Positions 8,927 to 18,750 of a stretch of 64,000 nucleotides of DNA are shown in pieces (the first letter of the stretch is position 1; each line of letters starts with the position of its first letter). Origin of the DNA: Histidinibacterium lentulum (GTDB lineage: Bacteria > Pseudomonadota > Alphaproteobacteria > Rhodobacterales > Rhodobacteraceae); assembly GCF_003789055.1 (NCBI RefSeq), contig NZ_ML119084.1, positions 310,001-374,000 on the forward strand, written 5' to 3'. The notes below the pieces were generated by a model. The model was not told the DNA's origin, did not search any database, and saw only the letters and a list, made by a program, of their open reading frames with translations. Made by a program: the position numbers and the translations under genes.

Positions 8927-9960
8927 CGCGGGTCGTCCTCGAACGGATCGGCGGGCGCGTCCGCCGGGTTCCAGCCCAGCGTCTGCCAGCTTCGCGCCAT
9001 GTGGTCGGGCAGCGGCGCCACGAGGGTCAGCCGCCTACCGGTCACGGGATGGAGCAACGACAGGCTCCGGGCATGCAGATGCAGCTTGCGGCTGATGTCG
9101 CCGCCCAGCTGCGCGCCCCAGCCGGACCCGAGGTTTTCCTGCCCGGAGCCGCCGTACTTGCCGTCTCCGACGATGGGATGGCCGATCTCGGCCATGTGGG
9201 CGCGCAGCTGGTGCGTGCGGCCCGTCACGGGGACCAGCGCGACCCAGGCCGCGCGGCTGGCCAGACGCTCGATCACCGCGTAATCGGTGGTGGCGTGGCG
9301 TGCGTCGGGCGTGGAGGCGACCTCTCCGGGATGGATGGCGCGCATCTTCTCGTGCCCCGCATGGCCCGATTTCACGAGGCCGAAGCGGATCGTGCCCCCG
9401 GACGGGTTCGGAACGCCCGCGCAGATCGCCCAGTAGATCTTGCGCGCGTCCCGGGCGCGGAAGGCATCGGTGAGCGCCTTGGCCATGGTCCGGCCGCGCG
9501 CCATGAGAAGGACGCCCGACGTATCCTTGTCGAGCCGGTGGACGAGGCGCGGCGGCTCCTCGGCATCGAACATCAGCGCGGGAGCCAGCGCATCCACATG
9601 GAGCGCCTGGCCGGTGCCCCCCTGCGTCGCCAGCCCCGGGGGCTTGTTCAGCGCAAGGATATGGTCGTCGCGATAGAGCACGGCGGCGCGGATACGCTCC
9701 GCCGCCTCGTCGCTGACGCGGGTGTCGCGCAGGTCGGGGCGCACGTCGCCCTCGGCGGGCAGGGGCGGCACTCGGATCTTCTGGCCCGGCGCCACCCGGG
9801 TGGAGGATTTGGCCCGCGCGCCGTCGATGCGGATCTCGCCCTTGCGGCAGGCCTTCTCGATCCGGCCTTGGGTCACCTGCGGGAAATGCCGTTTCAGCCA
9901 GCGGTCAAGCCGCTGGTCGCCCTCGTCCGGGCCCACGGTCAGGGTCTGCACCCCGCTCAT
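8923..9960 (-). CDS. rluC: RluA-family 23S rRNA pseudouridine synthase (RluC-type)
   Basis: A 345-residue pseudouridine synthase. Residues about 15-75 are an S4 RNA-binding domain (RLDRWLKRHFP..), and the catalytic domain carries HRLDKDTSG with the nucleophilic Asp. RluC modifies uridines in 23S rRNA; the S4 domain and neighbours favour RluC over RluA or RluD, but the target sites cannot be read from sequence. The frame is open to 9981, yet the ATG at 9960 overlaps the crcB stop as ATGA and is the preferred start. It is coupled on both sides (crcB upstream, ATP12 downstream). Confidence 0.9.
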   Translation of the reverse strand: MSGVQTLTVGPDEGDQRLDRWLKRHFPQVTQGRIEKACRKGEIRIDGARAKSSTRVAPGQKIRVPPLPAEGDVRPDLRDTRVSDEAAERIRAAVLYRDDHILALNKPPGLATQGGTGQALHVDALAPALMFDAEEPPRLVHRLDKDTSGVLLMARGRTMAKALTDAFRARDARKIYWAICAGVPNPSGGTIRFGLVKSGHAGHEKMRAIHPGEVASTPDARHATTDYAVIERLASRAAWVALVPVTGRTHQLRAHMAEIGHPIVGDGKYGGSGQENLGSGWGAQLGGDISRKLHLHARSLSLLHPVTGRRLTLVAPLPDHMARSWQTLGWNPADAPADPFEDDPR

Positions 9961-10334
9961 GCGATCCCCCGCGCCAGCCACAGCCCCGCCCCGAGGGCGA
10001 GGATCGACAGGATCACCGACAGGCCCACATAGAGCGCCGCCTGCCCGGCGAGGCCGTTCTCCCAGAGCGTCACCGCCTCGAGCGAGAACGCCGAGAAGGT
10101 GGTGAAGCCGCCGAGGATGCCCGTCAGGACGAAGGGCGTCAGATGGGCGAGGCCCATGCGTCCGAGAAGCACGACGAGAACTCCCATGAGAAACGAGCCC
10201 GCGACATTCACCGCGAGGATCGCGACCGGAAAGCCGCCCGTGCCGAAGCCCCGCGCCATGCCCGCCCCGACGAGGAACCGGGCGGAGGCGCCGATCGCGC
10301 CGCCGAGGGCGACCTGAAGGGTGGTGGCGAGCAT
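9957..10334 (-). CDS. crcB: Fluoride ion exporter CrcB/Fluc
   Basis: A 125-residue, four-helix inner-membrane protein. The conserved GGFTTFSAFSLE stretch, typical of Fluc channels that export fluoride as an antiparallel dimer, is present at about residues 74-85, and GA.ARFLVGAG marks the N-terminal region. Length fits the family. There is only this one copy here, consistent with a homodimeric channel. No fluoride riboswitch was recognised in the 47 bases before it, which fits its position inside an operon after rarA. Confidence 0.93.
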   Translation of the reverse strand: MLATTLQVALGGAIGASARFLVGAGMARGFGTGGFPVAILAVNVAGSFLMGVLVVLLGRMGLAHLTPFVLTGILGGFTTFSAFSLEAVTLWENGLAGQAALYVGLSVILSILALGAGLWLARGIA

Positions 10335-10381
10335 GGCCCTGTCCTCGGGTCGGTGGCGCGGGAAGTCAAGCGGTGCGGGGC

Positions 10382-11692
10382 TTACGGGGTCCGACGGGCG
10401 CGGAGCTTGTCGAAATACGCGATGCGCTTGTTCAACTCGCGCTCGAATCCGCGGTCGGGGGGGTCGTAGTAGCGCGCCCGCTCCATGCCGTCCGGGAAAT
10501 AGTGCTGGCCGGAGAAGGCGTCCTCGGCGTCGTGGTCGTAGGCATAGCCTTCGCCGTAGCCGAGTTCCTTCATCATCTTCGTGGGCGCGTTGCGGATGTG
10601 GTGGGGCGGCGGCTCCGACCCGGTCTGTTTCGCCGCGGCGCGGGCGGCCTTGTAGGCGACATAGGCCGCGTTCGATTTCGGCGCGAGGGCGAGGTAGACG
10701 ACCGCCTGCGCCAGCGCGAGTTCCCCCTCGGGCGAGCCGAGGCGCTCGTAGGTCTGCCAGGCGGCGAGGCAGTGGGTCTGCGCCTCGGGGTCGGCGAGGC
10801 CGATGTCCTCGACGGCCATGCGGGTGATGCGGCGGGCGAGGTAGCGCGGGTCCTCGCCGCCCTCGAGCATCCGGGCGAACCAGTAGAGGCTTGCGTCGGG
10901 ATCGGAGCCGCGGACGGATTTGTGCAGGGCGGAGATCAGGTTGTAATGGGCCTCGCCCGACTTGTCGTATTGGGCGGCGCGGCGGGTGAGGCGCGCGGAG
11001 AGGGCCCTGGTGTCCAGGGGCTCCGCAGGGGACCAGCCCGCGATCTGTTCCACGAGGTTCAGGAGCGCGCGGCCGTCGCCGTCGGCCATCCCGAGGAGCG
11101 CCGCGCGCGCCTCGGGGGTGAGCGGCAGGGGGCGGCCCAGCTCCTGCTCGGCACGGGCGGCGAGGCGGTCGAGGTCCTCTTCCGCCAGACGGTCGAGAAC
11201 CAGCACCTGCGCGCGGGACAGGAGGGCGGCGTTCAGCTCGAAGGACGGGTTTTCCGTGGTCGCGCCGACAAGGAGGATCGTGCCGTCCTCCATGTGCGGC
11301 AGGAACCCGTCCTGCTGCGCCTTGTTGAAGCGGTGGATCTCGTCGACGAAGAGGAGCGTCCCCTGCCCCGCCCGGCGGCGCAGCTTGGCGGCGTCGAAGA
11401 CCTTCCTGAGGTCCGGCACGCCGGTGAAGATGGCGCTGATCTGCACGAAATGCAGGTCGGTCTCGTCCGCCAGCAGCCGCGCGATGGTGGTCTTGCCCAC
11501 GCCGGGCGGCCCCCAGAGGATCAGAGAGGACAGCGCGCCCGAGGCCAGCATGGTCGTGAGCGGCGCGTCGGGGCCGAGGATGCGCGCCTGCCCGATCACC
11601 TCGGCGAGCCGGGTGGGCCTCAGGCGGTCGGCGAGCGGGCGCGGCGCGGTGCCCGACCGGTCTTCCCCGTGCTGATCGAAAAGGTCGGCCAT
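10382..11692 (-). CDS. rarA: Replication-associated recombination protein A (AAA+ ATPase, MgsA)
   Basis: A 436-residue AAA+ ATPase of the RarA/MgsA/WRNIP1 family that acts at stalled or collapsed replication forks. Walker A GPPGVGKTT is at 61-69, Walker B LLFVDEIH at 113-120, and sensor 1 GATTENPSFE follows; the C-terminal half has the MgsA oligomerisation region with HHIRNAPTKMMKELGYG. It lies just beyond the rplQ terminator and leads the rarA-crcB-rluC-ATP12 cluster. N-terminal LADRLRPTRLAEVIGQ is the usual family entry, supporting the ATG at 11692. Confidence 0.94.
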   Translation of the reverse strand: MADLFDQHGEDRSGTAPRPLADRLRPTRLAEVIGQARILGPDAPLTTMLASGALSSLILWGPPGVGKTTIARLLADETDLHFVQISAIFTGVPDLRKVFDAAKLRRRAGQGTLLFVDEIHRFNKAQQDGFLPHMEDGTILLVGATTENPSFELNAALLSRAQVLVLDRLAEEDLDRLAARAEQELGRPLPLTPEARAALLGMADGDGRALLNLVEQIAGWSPAEPLDTRALSARLTRRAAQYDKSGEAHYNLISALHKSVRGSDPDASLYWFARMLEGGEDPRYLARRITRMAVEDIGLADPEAQTHCLAAWQTYERLGSPEGELALAQAVVYLALAPKSNAAYVAYKAARAAAKQTGSEPPPHHIRNAPTKMMKELGYGEGYAYDHDAEDAFSGQHYFPDGMERARYYDPPDRGFERELNKRIAYFDKLRARRTP

Positions 11693-11724
11693 GGGACGGG
11701 TCTATACCTCCGGGCGCCGGAACG

Positions 11725-11748
11725 AAAAGGCCCCGCCGGAGCGGGGCC
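11725..11748 (-). terminator. Rho-independent terminator after rplQ
   Basis: A GGCCCC-type 8-bp stem (11729-11736 with 11741-11748) around a CGGA loop is followed on the minus strand by TTTT. It closes the long ribosomal protein transcript about 25 bases after the rplQ stop and separates it from rarA. Confidence 0.85.
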
Positions 11749-11773
11749 TCGTGTCATGCGGCGGCGCCGGGGA

Positions 11774-12196
11774 TCACTCCTCGGCGTCGGCCTCCTCGGC
11801 CTCGAGCCGCTCGCGGTCGGCCTTGCCCTTGGCGCTCTCGTCGCGGTCCACCAGCTCGATGATCGCCATGGGCGCCATGTCGCCGTAGCGGAAGCCGGCC
11901 TTCAGAACGCGCGTATAGCCGCCCTGACGCTCGGCGTAGCGGGGGCCGAGCACGTCGAAGAGCTTCGCGGCATGGGCGTCCTGCTTGAGCTGGGCGCGGG
12001 CCTGGCGGCGGGCGTGCAGGTCGCCGCGCTTGGCGAGCGTGATCAGCTTGTCGGTGATCCGCTTGAGTTCCTTGGCCTTGGGCAGGGTCGTCTTGATCTG
12101 CTCGTGCTCGATCAGCGAGCCGGCCATGTTGGCCCAGAGCGCCTTGCGGTGCTCATGGGTGCGGTTGAGTTTGCGGTATCCGCGGGCGTGACGCAT
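11774..12196 (-). CDS. rplQ: 50S ribosomal protein L17
   Basis: A 140-residue L17, which binds 23S rRNA domain III near the exit-tunnel surface. The N-terminal [19 protein letters not shown] is diagnostic, and the C-terminal 20 residues form an acidic Glu/Ala-rich tail longer than in E. coli. GGAG lies 8 bases before the ATG at 12196. It is the last gene of the super-operon, after rpoA, from which it is separated by a 170-base spacer containing an inverted pair of GTAG palindromes; an intrinsic terminator follows. Confidence 0.97.
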   Translation of the reverse strand: MRHARGYRKLNRTHEHRKALWANMAGSLIEHEQIKTTLPKAKELKRITDKLITLAKRGDLHARRQARAQLKQDAHAAKLFDVLGPRYAERQGGYTRVLKAGFRYGDMAPMAIIELVDRDESAKGKADRERLEAEEADAEE

Positions 12197-12300
12197 GTGA
12201 CTTCTCCGGTTTGCCCTCTACGGGCGATTTTGCTTTGTCCGGCGGGGGATGCGTGTCCCCCGCTCCCCTTGGGGCGGGATGCCCGGGTCTTTCTGCGTGG

Positions 12301-12359
12301 GCCGGGCTGAAGCCCGGCCTACGGTTCGTGCGAAGGTGTAGGCCGGGCTTCAGCCCGGC
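12301..12359. repeat. Inverted pair of GTAG-footed palindromes (REPIN-like), rpoA/rplQ spacer
   Basis: Two 22-base units each consist of GTAG, arm GCCGGGCT, loop TC and arm AGCCCGGC. One is on the minus strand (12301-12322) and one on the plus strand (12338-12359), 15 bases apart with their GTAG feet facing each other. Six such clusters lie in this window. The layout matches REP/REPIN elements mobilised by RAYT-type transposases; no transposase gene is present here. Confidence 0.8.
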
Positions 12360-12366
12360 TTCCCCC

Positions 12367-13383
12367 TCAGAACTGGTCTTCGAACTTCTTCGCCAGATCC
12401 TCGATATTGTCCGGCGGCCAGTCCTCCACGTCCATGCCGAGGTGCAGGCCCATGCCCGAAAGCACTTCCTTGATCTCGTTCAGGGACTTGCGGCCGAAGT
12501 TCGGGGTGCGGAGCATCTCGGCCTCGGTCTTCTGGATCAGGTCGCCGATATAGACGATGTTGTCGTTCTTCAGGCAGTTGGCGGAGCGCACCGACAGCTC
12601 CAGCTCGTCCACCTTCTTCAGCAGGAGCGGGTTGAACTCCAGCCCGTCGTCATCGCCATGGGCCGACGCGCTCTCGGGTTCGTCGAAGTTGACGAAGATC
12701 TGCAGCTGGTCCTGCAGGATGCGCGCGGCATAGGCCACGGCGTCCTCGGGGCTGACCGAGCCGTCCGTCTCCACCTTCATGGTCAGCTTGTCGTAGTCGA
12801 GCACCTGGCCCTCGCGGGTGGGCTGGACCTCGTAGCTGACCTTCTTGACGGGCGAATAGATCGCGTCGATGGCGATCATGCCGATGGGCGCATCCTCGGG
12901 CTTGTTGCGGTCGGCCGCGACATAGCCTTTGCCCTGGTTGACGGTCAGCTCCATGTAGAGATCGGCGCCCTCGTCGAGATGGCAGATCAGGTGATCCTTG
13001 TTCAGGATCTCGATGCCCGCGCTTTCCGAGATGTCGCCGGCGGTGACCGCGCCCGGACCCTTTGCCTGGACCGTCAGGCGCTTCGGCCCCTCGACATCCA
13101 TCCGGATCGAGACGCCCTTGAGGTTCAGGACGATGTCGGTCACATCTTCGGCGACGCCGGCGACCGAGGAGAACTCGTGCAGCACGTTGTCGATCTGCAC
13201 CGCCGTGATCGCGGCGCCCTGCAGCGACGAGAGCAGCACGCGGCGCAGCGCGTTGCCCAGGGTGAGGCCGAAGCCCCGCTCCAGCGGTTCGGCGACCAGC
13301 GTGGCGCGGCGCATCGGATCCGTGCCCGGCTTGACGTCCAGTTGCATGGGCTTGATCAATTCGGCCCAGTTCTTGTGGATCAT
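12367..13383 (-). CDS. rpoA: RNA polymerase alpha subunit
   Basis: A 338-residue alpha subunit that dimerises to nucleate RNA polymerase and whose C-terminal domain contacts UP elements and activators. The N-terminal domain has [20 protein letters not shown] (about 44-63) and the C-terminal domain has [16 protein letters not shown] and [12 protein letters not shown]. The frame opens four codons upstream, but the ATG at 13383 gives the canonical [12 protein letters not shown] start and is preceded by GGAGGG. It follows rpsK by about 120 bases; rpsD, which lies between rpsK and rpoA in E. coli, is absent as is usual in alphaproteobacteria. Confidence 0.98.
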   Translation of the reverse strand: MIHKNWAELIKPMQLDVKPGTDPMRRATLVAEPLERGFGLTLGNALRRVLLSSLQGAAITAVQIDNVLHEFSSVAGVAEDVTDIVLNLKGVSIRMDVEGPKRLTVQAKGPGAVTAGDISESAGIEILNKDHLICHLDEGADLYMELTVNQGKGYVAADRNKPEDAPIGMIAIDAIYSPVKKVSYEVQPTREGQVLDYDKLTMKVETDGSVSPEDAVAYAARILQDQLQIFVNFDEPESASAHGDDDGLEFNPLLLKKVDELELSVRSANCLKNDNIVYIGDLIQKTEAEMLRTPNFGRKSLNEIKEVLSGMGLHLGMDVEDWPPDNIEDLAKKFEDQF

Positions 13384-13502
13384 GCGGCCCTCCATTCCCG
13401 TCCCTCACCCATGATCGGCGGCGTGGGACATCCCGAGGTTACGTAAACGACAAAGGGGGAAAGCGCCGCGATCGGCGGTTTCCCCGGTATTCCGGACGCG
13501 GG

Positions 13503-13907
13503 TCAGACGCGGCGGCGCTTCGGCGGACGGCAGCCGTTGTGCGCGATGGGCGTGACGTCGCGGATCGAGGTGATGTTGAAGCCCACGGCGGCCAGGGCGC
13601 GCAGCGCGCTCTCGCGGCCGGAACCGGGGCCCTGCACCTCGACCTCGATGGTCTTCACGCCATGTTCCTGAGCCTTGCGGCCGGCATCCTCGGCGGCCAT
13701 CTGGGCGGCGTAGGGCGTCGACTTGCGCGAGCCCTTGAAGCCCATGGTCCCCGCGGACGACCAGGCGATCGCATTGCCCTGCACGTCGGAGATCAGGATC
13801 TTGGTGTTGTTGAACGAAGAGTTCACGTGGGCCACGCCCGCCGCGATGTTCTTCGAGACTTTCTTCTTGCCGCCGCGGCGGTCGCCGCGCGTGGGTTGAC
13901 GAGCCAT
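13503..13907 (-). CDS. rpsK: 30S ribosomal protein S11
   Basis: A 134-residue S11 that binds the 690 and 790 loops of 16S rRNA in the platform. [33 protein letters not shown] and the C-terminal [18 protein letters not shown] are diagnostic. It starts 15 bases after rpsM ends and precedes rpoA. Confidence 0.98.
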   Translation of the reverse strand: MARQPTRGDRRGGKKKVSKNIAAGVAHVNSSFNNTKILISDVQGNAIAWSSAGTMGFKGSRKSTPYAAQMAAEDAGRKAQEHGVKTIEVEVQGPGSGRESALRALAAVGFNITSIRDVTPIAHNGCRPPKRRRV

Positions 13908-13922
13908 GTTCCCTATCTCCCC

Positions 13923-14291
13923 TTATTTCTTCTTGCCGGCGATGGCCTTCGCGGGGCCCTTGCGGGTCCGCGCGTTGGTGTGGGTCCGCTGACCGCGGAC
14001 GGGGAGGTTGCGGCGGTGACGCAGGCCGCGGTAGCAGCCGAGGTCCATCAGGCGCTTGATGTTCATCTGCACTTCACGGCGCAGGTCGCCTTCGACGGTG
14101 AAGTTGGCGTCGATATGCTCGCGGATCGCCAGAACCTCGGAATCCGAGAGTTCGTTGATCCGGCGCGACTGGTCGATGCCTGTCGCCTCGCAGATGGAGC
14201 GGGCCGAGGACGGGCCGATTCCGGTGATGTAGGTGAGGGCGATCGGCACCCGCTTTGAAGTGGGGATGTTGACGCCGGCGATTCGTGCCAA
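13923..14291 (-). CDS. rpsM: 30S ribosomal protein S13 (TTG start)
   Basis: A 122-residue S13 of the subunit head that contacts the P-site tRNA and forms inter-subunit bridges. The protein begins [14 protein letters not shown], the family start, and ends in a Lys-rich tail. The codon encoding the initiator is TTG (14291-14289), unusual for a highly expressed ribosomal gene; no ATG or GTG gives the canonical N-terminus. AAAGGA lies 9 bases upstream. A 208-base spacer separates it from adk, so an internal promoter is possible. Confidence 0.95.
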   Translation of the reverse strand: MARIAGVNIPTSKRVPIALTYITGIGPSSARSICEATGIDQSRRINELSDSEVLAIREHIDANFTVEGDLRREVQMNIKRLMDLGCYRGLRHRRNLPVRGQRTHTNARTRKGPAKAIAGKKK

Positions 14292-14499
14292 GACGGTGTT
14301 CCTTTCGTCGCGAGCCCGTAGTGCCAGGCCCTTTTTTCACAACGGATGCCGGGGGAGACCCCGGGCATGCGCAACAGAGGTGGTCGGGCCGCACGGACCC
14401 CGTTCGATTCTCGCGGAGGAGATGGGGCTAGCTATCGGCGCCCCGGCAAAGGGTCAACCCCCTGTCAACCGGTTTTCGTCACGGTCCGCAGCGGCCGGT

Positions 14500-15147
14500 T
14501 CAGGCGTCGAGGATGCCCGCGATCTGGGCCGCCACGGCATCCATCTCCGCCATGCCATCGACGGGCCGCAAAAGGCCCTTGACGTGGTAGTAGCCGAGGA
14601 GGGGAGAGGTCTGCTTGTAATAGGCGAAAAGGCGCGTGGTGAGCGCCTCGGCGGTGTCGTCGGCGCGGCGCTTGAACTCGGTGCCGCCGCAGACGGTGCA
14701 CTTGCCGTCCGAGGGGATCGGCTTCGTGATGTCGTTGTAGACCTCGCCGCAGTTGGCGCAGGTGGAGCGCGCCGAGATCCGGTCCACCAGTTCCTCGTCG
14801 CGGATCTGCATCTCGATGACGTGGTCGATGGTCTCGCCGGTCTCCGACATGAGCGCCGACAGCGCGTCGGCCTGGGCCAGCGTGCGGGGAAAGCCGTCGA
14901 AGATGTAGCCGCCACCGGACCCGCCGTCCGTCAGCTTCTCCCGGATCAGGCCGATCACGATCTCGTCGGTGACGAGGTCGCCGCGGTCCATCACCTCCGC
15001 CACGATGCGCCCCATCTCGGTGCCGCTGGTGCGAGCCTCGCGCAGCATGTCCCCGGTGGAGAGCTGCACCATGGCGCGCTCGTCGACGAGGCGCCGCGCC
15101 TGCGTGCCCTTTCCGGCCCCCGGCGGGCCCAGCAGAATGATGTTCAT
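14500..15147 (-). CDS. adk: Adenylate kinase with Cys4 zinc-type LID
   Basis: A 215-residue long-form adenylate kinase converting AMP and ATP to two ADP. P-loop GPPGAGKGT is at 7-15 and the FDGFPRT AMP-site motif at 83-89. The LID domain has four cysteines in CxxC...CxxC spacing (130, 133, 150, 153), a zinc-binding type LID absent from E. coli Adk. Its ATG overlaps the secY stop as ATGA, so it is coupled to secY. Standard position in the spc-alpha junction. Confidence 0.97.
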   Translation of the reverse strand: MNIILLGPPGAGKGTQARRLVDERAMVQLSTGDMLREARTSGTEMGRIVAEVMDRGDLVTDEIVIGLIREKLTDGGSGGGYIFDGFPRTLAQADALSALMSETGETIDHVIEMQIRDEELVDRISARSTCANCGEVYNDITKPIPSDGKCTVCGGTEFKRRADDTAEALTTRLFAYYKQTSPLLGYYHVKGLLRPVDGMAEMDAVAAQIAGILDA

Positions 15148-16517
15148 CGCCGCGCGGGCCCTTTCCGTGTCTTCTGTCCCTTGCCGCTGCGTCTTCCGCG
15201 CAGCTGGCTCTTCTCGATCAGGCCCTCGTACTGGTGCGCGAGGAGATGCGATTGCACCTGCTGGATCGTGTCCATGCCCACCGACACGATGATCAGGATC
15301 GAGGTGCCGCCGAAATAGAACGGAATGGCCAGTTCGGTCCGCAGGATCTCGGGCAGCAGCGCCACGAGGGCGAGGTAGCCCGACCCGACCACGAGGATGC
15401 GCGTCACCACGTAGTCGAGATATTCCGCCGTCCGCTTCCCCGGTCGGATGCCGGGGATGAAGCCGTTCTGGTTCTTCAGGTTCTCGGCCACGTCGTCGAC
15501 CTTGAAGGCGACTTCCTTGGTGTAGAAGAAGGTGAAGAAGATGATCATCGCGCCGAAGAAGACCAGGTAGGCGGGCTGGCCGGGGCCGAAATAGGCGAGG
15601 ATCGTGGACATCACGGGCCCTGCGTTCTCGCCGCCCGAGAAGGTGGAGATCGTCGTGGGCAGCAGGAGCAGCGCCGAGGCGAAGATCGCCGGGATGACGC
15701 CCGCCGGGTTCACCTTGATCGGCAGGTGACTGTTGCCGCCGTCGTAGACCTTCATCCCCACCTGGCGGCGGGGATACTGGATATGGATCTTCCTCAGCGC
15801 GCGTTCCATGAACACGACGAAGGTCAGCACCACCACGAGCATCACCAGCACGCCGATGATCACCGCGGGCCCGATCGCGCCCGAGCGGCCCTGCGCGAAG
15901 AACTGCGCCAGCGCCGCGGGGATCTCGGCGATGATGCCGACGAAGATGATCAACGAGATGCCGTTGCCGACGCCGCGGGCGGTGATCTGTTCGCCCAGCC
16001 ACATCAGGAACATCGTGCCGCCCACGAGGGTGATCACAACCGCGGCGCGGAAGAACAGCCCGGGATCGGAGGCCAGATCCCCCGCCTCGAGGCTGACGGC
16101 AAGGCCGTAGGCCTGGAATGTCGCCAGGATCACCGTGCCGTAGCGCGTGTACTGGTTGAGCTTCTTGCGCCCCTGCTCGCCTTCCTTCTTCAGCTGCTTC
16201 CACGGCTCGTACATCGCGCCCATGAGCTGCACGATGATCGAGGCGGAGATGTAGGGCATGATGCCGAGGGCGAAGATGCCCATGCGGCCCAGGGCGCCGC
16301 CGGTGAACATCGACAGCACGCCGCCGAGGCCCGCAGCCGCCTCGTCCATGAAGGATCGCAGCGCGTCTCCGTCGATGCCGGGGACGGGAATGTAGGTGCC
16401 GACCCGGTAGACGATCAGAAGACCGATGGTGAAGAGGATGCGTTGCCTGAGCTCGGTGGCCCTGCCGAAGGCCCCCCAGCTCATGTTCGACGCCATTTGC
16501 TCTGCTGCAGATGCCAT
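15144..16517 (-). CDS. secY: Preprotein translocase subunit SecY
   Basis: A 457-residue, ten-helix core of the SecYEG channel that moves unfolded proteins across or into the inner membrane. [23 protein letters not shown] in the first helix/plug region and [11 protein letters not shown]-type cytoplasmic loop sequence ([21 protein letters not shown]) are family hallmarks, described here by short matches only. The C-terminus is very basic. AGGAAAGAG precedes the ATG at 16517. SecE of the same complex is encoded at 51177-51371, so the window holds two of the three subunits. Confidence 0.97.
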   Translation of the reverse strand: MASAAEQMASNMSWGAFGRATELRQRILFTIGLLIVYRVGTYIPVPGIDGDALRSFMDEAAAGLGGVLSMFTGGALGRMGIFALGIMPYISASIIVQLMGAMYEPWKQLKKEGEQGRKKLNQYTRYGTVILATFQAYGLAVSLEAGDLASDPGLFFRAAVVITLVGGTMFLMWLGEQITARGVGNGISLIIFVGIIAEIPAALAQFFAQGRSGAIGPAVIIGVLVMLVVVLTFVVFMERALRKIHIQYPRRQVGMKVYDGGNSHLPIKVNPAGVIPAIFASALLLLPTTISTFSGGENAGPVMSTILAYFGPGQPAYLVFFGAMIIFFTFFYTKEVAFKVDDVAENLKNQNGFIPGIRPGKRTAEYLDYVVTRILVVGSGYLALVALLPEILRTELAIPFYFGGTSILIIVSVGMDTIQQVQSHLLAHQYEGLIEKSQLRGRRSGKGQKTRKGPARR

Positions 16518-16621
16518 GGACGCTCTTTCCTAGGACTGCGCGCAGGCGCCGGCGGGCGTCGTCGGCGGCGCGCATCAAGACAGGCAAGGATGTAAGGGGC
16601 GCCGCGCGCCCCCACAACCCG

Positions 16622-17098
16622 TTAAGCGGCTTCGGTCTCGGAAGCCCGTGCCGTCACGGTCAGCGTGCCGCCGGCCTTCTCCACCGCTTCCGCTGCCCCG
16701 GCAGAGGCGCCGGTCACGGTGATGGAGACCTTCGAGGTCAGCTCGCCCTTGGCGAGAAGGCGGATGCCGTCGAGGCGCCGCCGCACGAGGCCGCTGTCCA
16801 CGAGCTCGGTCTCGGTGATCTCGGTGCCGAGCTTGCCCGCGTCGATGAACTTCTGGATCAGGCCCAGGTTCACGATCGCGTAGGACTTGCGGTTCGGCTT
16901 GTTGAAGCCGCGCTTCGGCAGGCGCTGGTAGAGCGGCATCTGGCCGCCCTCGTAGCCCTTGATCGCGACGCCCGAGCGGGACTTCTGGCCCTTGATGCCG
17001 CGGCCGCCCATCTTTCCCTTGCCGGAGCCGGGGCCGCGGCCGACGCGCATGCGCTTCTTGGTTGCGCCCGGATTGTCGCGCAGTTCGTTCAGTTTCAT
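16622..17098 (-). CDS. rplO: 50S ribosomal protein L15
   Basis: A 158-residue L15, a central large-subunit assembly protein. The N-terminus [20 protein letters not shown] and the Gly-rich [22 protein letters not shown] are diagnostic. The frame stays open to 17179, but the ATG at 17098 yields the canonical start. An intrinsic-terminator-like hairpin lies in the 299-base spacer between rpmD and this gene. Confidence 0.97.
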   Translation of the reverse strand: MKLNELRDNPGATKKRMRVGRGPGSGKGKMGGRGIKGQKSRSGVAIKGYEGGQMPLYQRLPKRGFNKPNRKSYAIVNLGLIQKFIDAGKLGTEITETELVDSGLVRRRLDGIRLLAKGELTSKVSITVTGASAGAAEAVEKAGGTLTVTARASETEAA

Positions 17099-17336
17099 GT
17101 CGCTTCTCCTTGCCGGAAGACCGCCCCGAAGCGAACGAGAGCGGCACACGGCGTGACGTATGGTTGAATCGGATGGCACGGGGCCACCGGCGGCGCATAG
17201 CGAAAAGCGGCGCGCGGTGCAAGCGCGCCTCTCAGAGAGGCCTCCCGGCTCCCGGACCGGGACGCCCCGCGGTGCCGTCCCCGCCCCTTTTCCCGGACGA
17301 GACGCCGCGACCTCGGCCGCAAAATCGGCACACGGA

Positions 17337-17369
17337 AAAGCCCCGAGCCCGTCACCGGGCCGGGGCTTT
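17337..17369 (-). terminator. Terminator-like hairpin between rpmD and rplO
   Basis: Arms 17337-17351 and 17356-17369 (AAAGCCCCG... with ...CGGGGCTTT, one bulged A) form a long GC stem, with TTTT beginning on the minus strand at its 3' edge. It lies in a 299-base spacer (17099-17397) where E. coli has almost none, so part of the spc operon message may end here and rplO-secY-adk may have their own promoter in the rest of the spacer. No other feature was recognised there. Confidence 0.6.
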
Positions 17370-17397
17370 CGACGTTCGGAAAGGTCGGGAGCGGGGC

Positions 17398-17586
17398 TCA
17401 GCCGCGCTCTTCGACGATCTCCACCAGATGCGGGATCTTCGCCACCATGCCGCGCACGGCGGGGGTGTCCTCGAGTTCGCGGGTCCGGTGCATCTTGTTC
17501 AGCCCGAGGCCGATCAGCGTCTGGCGCTGCTTGGCGGGGCGGCGGATCGGGCTGCCGATCTGCTTGACGACGATGGTCTTGGCCAT
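17398..17586 (-). CDS. rpmD: 50S ribosomal protein L30
   Basis: A 62-residue L30 with [29 protein letters not shown] beginning at residue 3 (quoted by position) and the usual compact length. It starts 3 bases after rpsE ends, so the two are tightly coupled, and is followed by a terminator-like hairpin before rplO. Confidence 0.96.
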   Translation of the reverse strand: MAKTIVVKQIGSPIRRPAKQRQTLIGLGLNKMHRTRELEDTPAVRGMVAKIPHLVEIVEERG

Positions 17587-17589
17587 GAC

Positions 17590-18186
17590 TTACGCGTCCT
17601 CCGAAACCTGGCTCTGCGCGGCGGGGGATTCGTCCCGCTTCGGCAGGATGTCCGCCACCTTCTTGCCGCGCCGCTGGGCGACGTTGCGGGGGCTCTGCTG
17701 GCGGGTGAGGCCGTCGAGCGTGGCGTGGATCATGTTGTAGGGGTTCTGCGAGCCGATGGACTTCGCCACCACGTCCTGCAGGCCCAGCATCTCGAACACG
17801 GCGCGCATCGGGCCGCCGGCGATGATGCCCGTCCCCTGCGGCGCGGTGCGCATGACGACCTTGCCCGCGCCGTGGCGGCCGTAGCCGTCGTGGTGCAGGG
17901 TCCGGCCCTCACGGAGAGGGACGCGGATCATCTTGCGGCGGGCCTGTTCGGTCGCCTTGCGGATCGCCTCGGGGACCTCCTTGGCCTTGCCCTTGCCGAA
18001 GCCCACGCGGCCCTTCTGGTCGCCCACGACGACAAGCGCCGCGAAGCCGAAGCGCTTGCCGCCCTTCACTGTCTTCGACACCCGGTTGATCGCCACGAGG
18101 CGATCGGCGAATTCGGGAGCCTCCTCGCGGTCGCGGCGTCCGCGGCCGCCGTCGCGTCCGCCATCTCTGTTCGGTTCTCTGGCCAT
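17590..18186 (-). CDS. rpsE: 30S ribosomal protein S5
   Basis: A 198-residue S5, a decoding-fidelity and translocation-associated protein of the small subunit. [14 protein letters not shown]-like sequence and [17 protein letters not shown] mark the double-stranded RNA-binding domain, [18 protein letters not shown] the C-terminal domain. It has an Arg/Gly/Asp-rich 25-residue N-terminal extension and a hydrophilic C-terminal extension relative to E. coli (167 residues). It follows rplR after a 190-base spacer that carries an inverted GTAG palindrome pair. Confidence 0.97.
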   Translation of the reverse strand: MAREPNRDGGRDGGRGRRDREEAPEFADRLVAINRVSKTVKGGKRFGFAALVVVGDQKGRVGFGKGKAKEVPEAIRKATEQARRKMIRVPLREGRTLHHDGYGRHGAGKVVMRTAPQGTGIIAGGPMRAVFEMLGLQDVVAKSIGSQNPYNMIHATLDGLTRQQSPRNVAQRRGKKVADILPKRDESPAAQSQVSEDA

Positions 18187-18292
18187 GCGGCCTCCGTTCC
18201 TTCGCGGGCGAGGTCGCCCTGGTTGTCCAACCGCGGTGAGCGCGCGGCTCCCCGGTCATCGAGGCGGCATCGGCCGCCTACGCTTATCCATA

Positions 18293-18370
18293 AGCCGGGC
18301 TGAAGCCCGGCCTACGCATTTTCTCGATCCCCGTCGCCGGGGCGAAGAGGTAGGCCGGGCTTCAGCCCGG
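18293..18370. repeat. Inverted pair of GTAG-footed palindromes (REPIN-like), rplR/rpsE spacer
   Basis: The same 22-base units as at 12301-12359: minus-strand copy 18293-18314 and plus-strand copy 18349-18370, both with perfect 8-bp arms and a TC loop, 34 bases apart with GTAG feet facing inward. They sit inside the 190-base spacer between two genes that are normally almost adjacent. A shorter palindrome (GGCGGCATCGGCCGCC) lies just beside them near 18263. Confidence 0.8.
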
Positions 18371-18377
18371 CCATGCC

Positions 18378-18737
18378 TTACAACTTCAGCCCGCCTTCGC
18401 GCGCTGCATCGGCGAGGGCCTTGACCTTGCCGTGGTAGAGGAACCCGCCCCGGTCGAAATAGGCCTCCGTCACGCCGGCGGCCTTGGCACGCTCGGCGAT
18501 CGCGGCGCCCACCTTGGCGGCGGCTTCCACGTTGTTCTTGCCCACCACGCCGAGATCCTTCTCGAGCGAGGAGGCCGCGGCGAGCGTCACGCCCGCCACG
18601 TCGTCGATCAGCTGGACGCTGATGTTCTTGTTCGAGCGGTGCACGCTCAGGCGCGGACGCCCTGCATTCACCCGGCGAAGCTTGTTCCGGACGCGCAGGC
18701 GGCGCTTGATGAACAAGGTGCGCTTGTTGTTGGCCAT
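18378..18737 (-). CDS. rplR: 50S ribosomal protein L18
   Basis: A 119-residue L18, which binds 5S rRNA with L5 and L25-type proteins. [29 protein letters not shown] and the C-terminal [25 protein letters not shown] are diagnostic. It follows rplF by 13 bases and precedes rpsE across a repeat-bearing spacer. Confidence 0.97.
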   Translation of the reverse strand: MANNKRTLFIKRRLRVRNKLRRVNAGRPRLSVHRSNKNISVQLIDDVAGVTLAAASSLEKDLGVVGKNNVEAAAKVGAAIAERAKAAGVTEAYFDRGGFLYHGKVKALADAAREGGLKL

Positions 18738-18750
18738 CTCTGTCCCGTCC

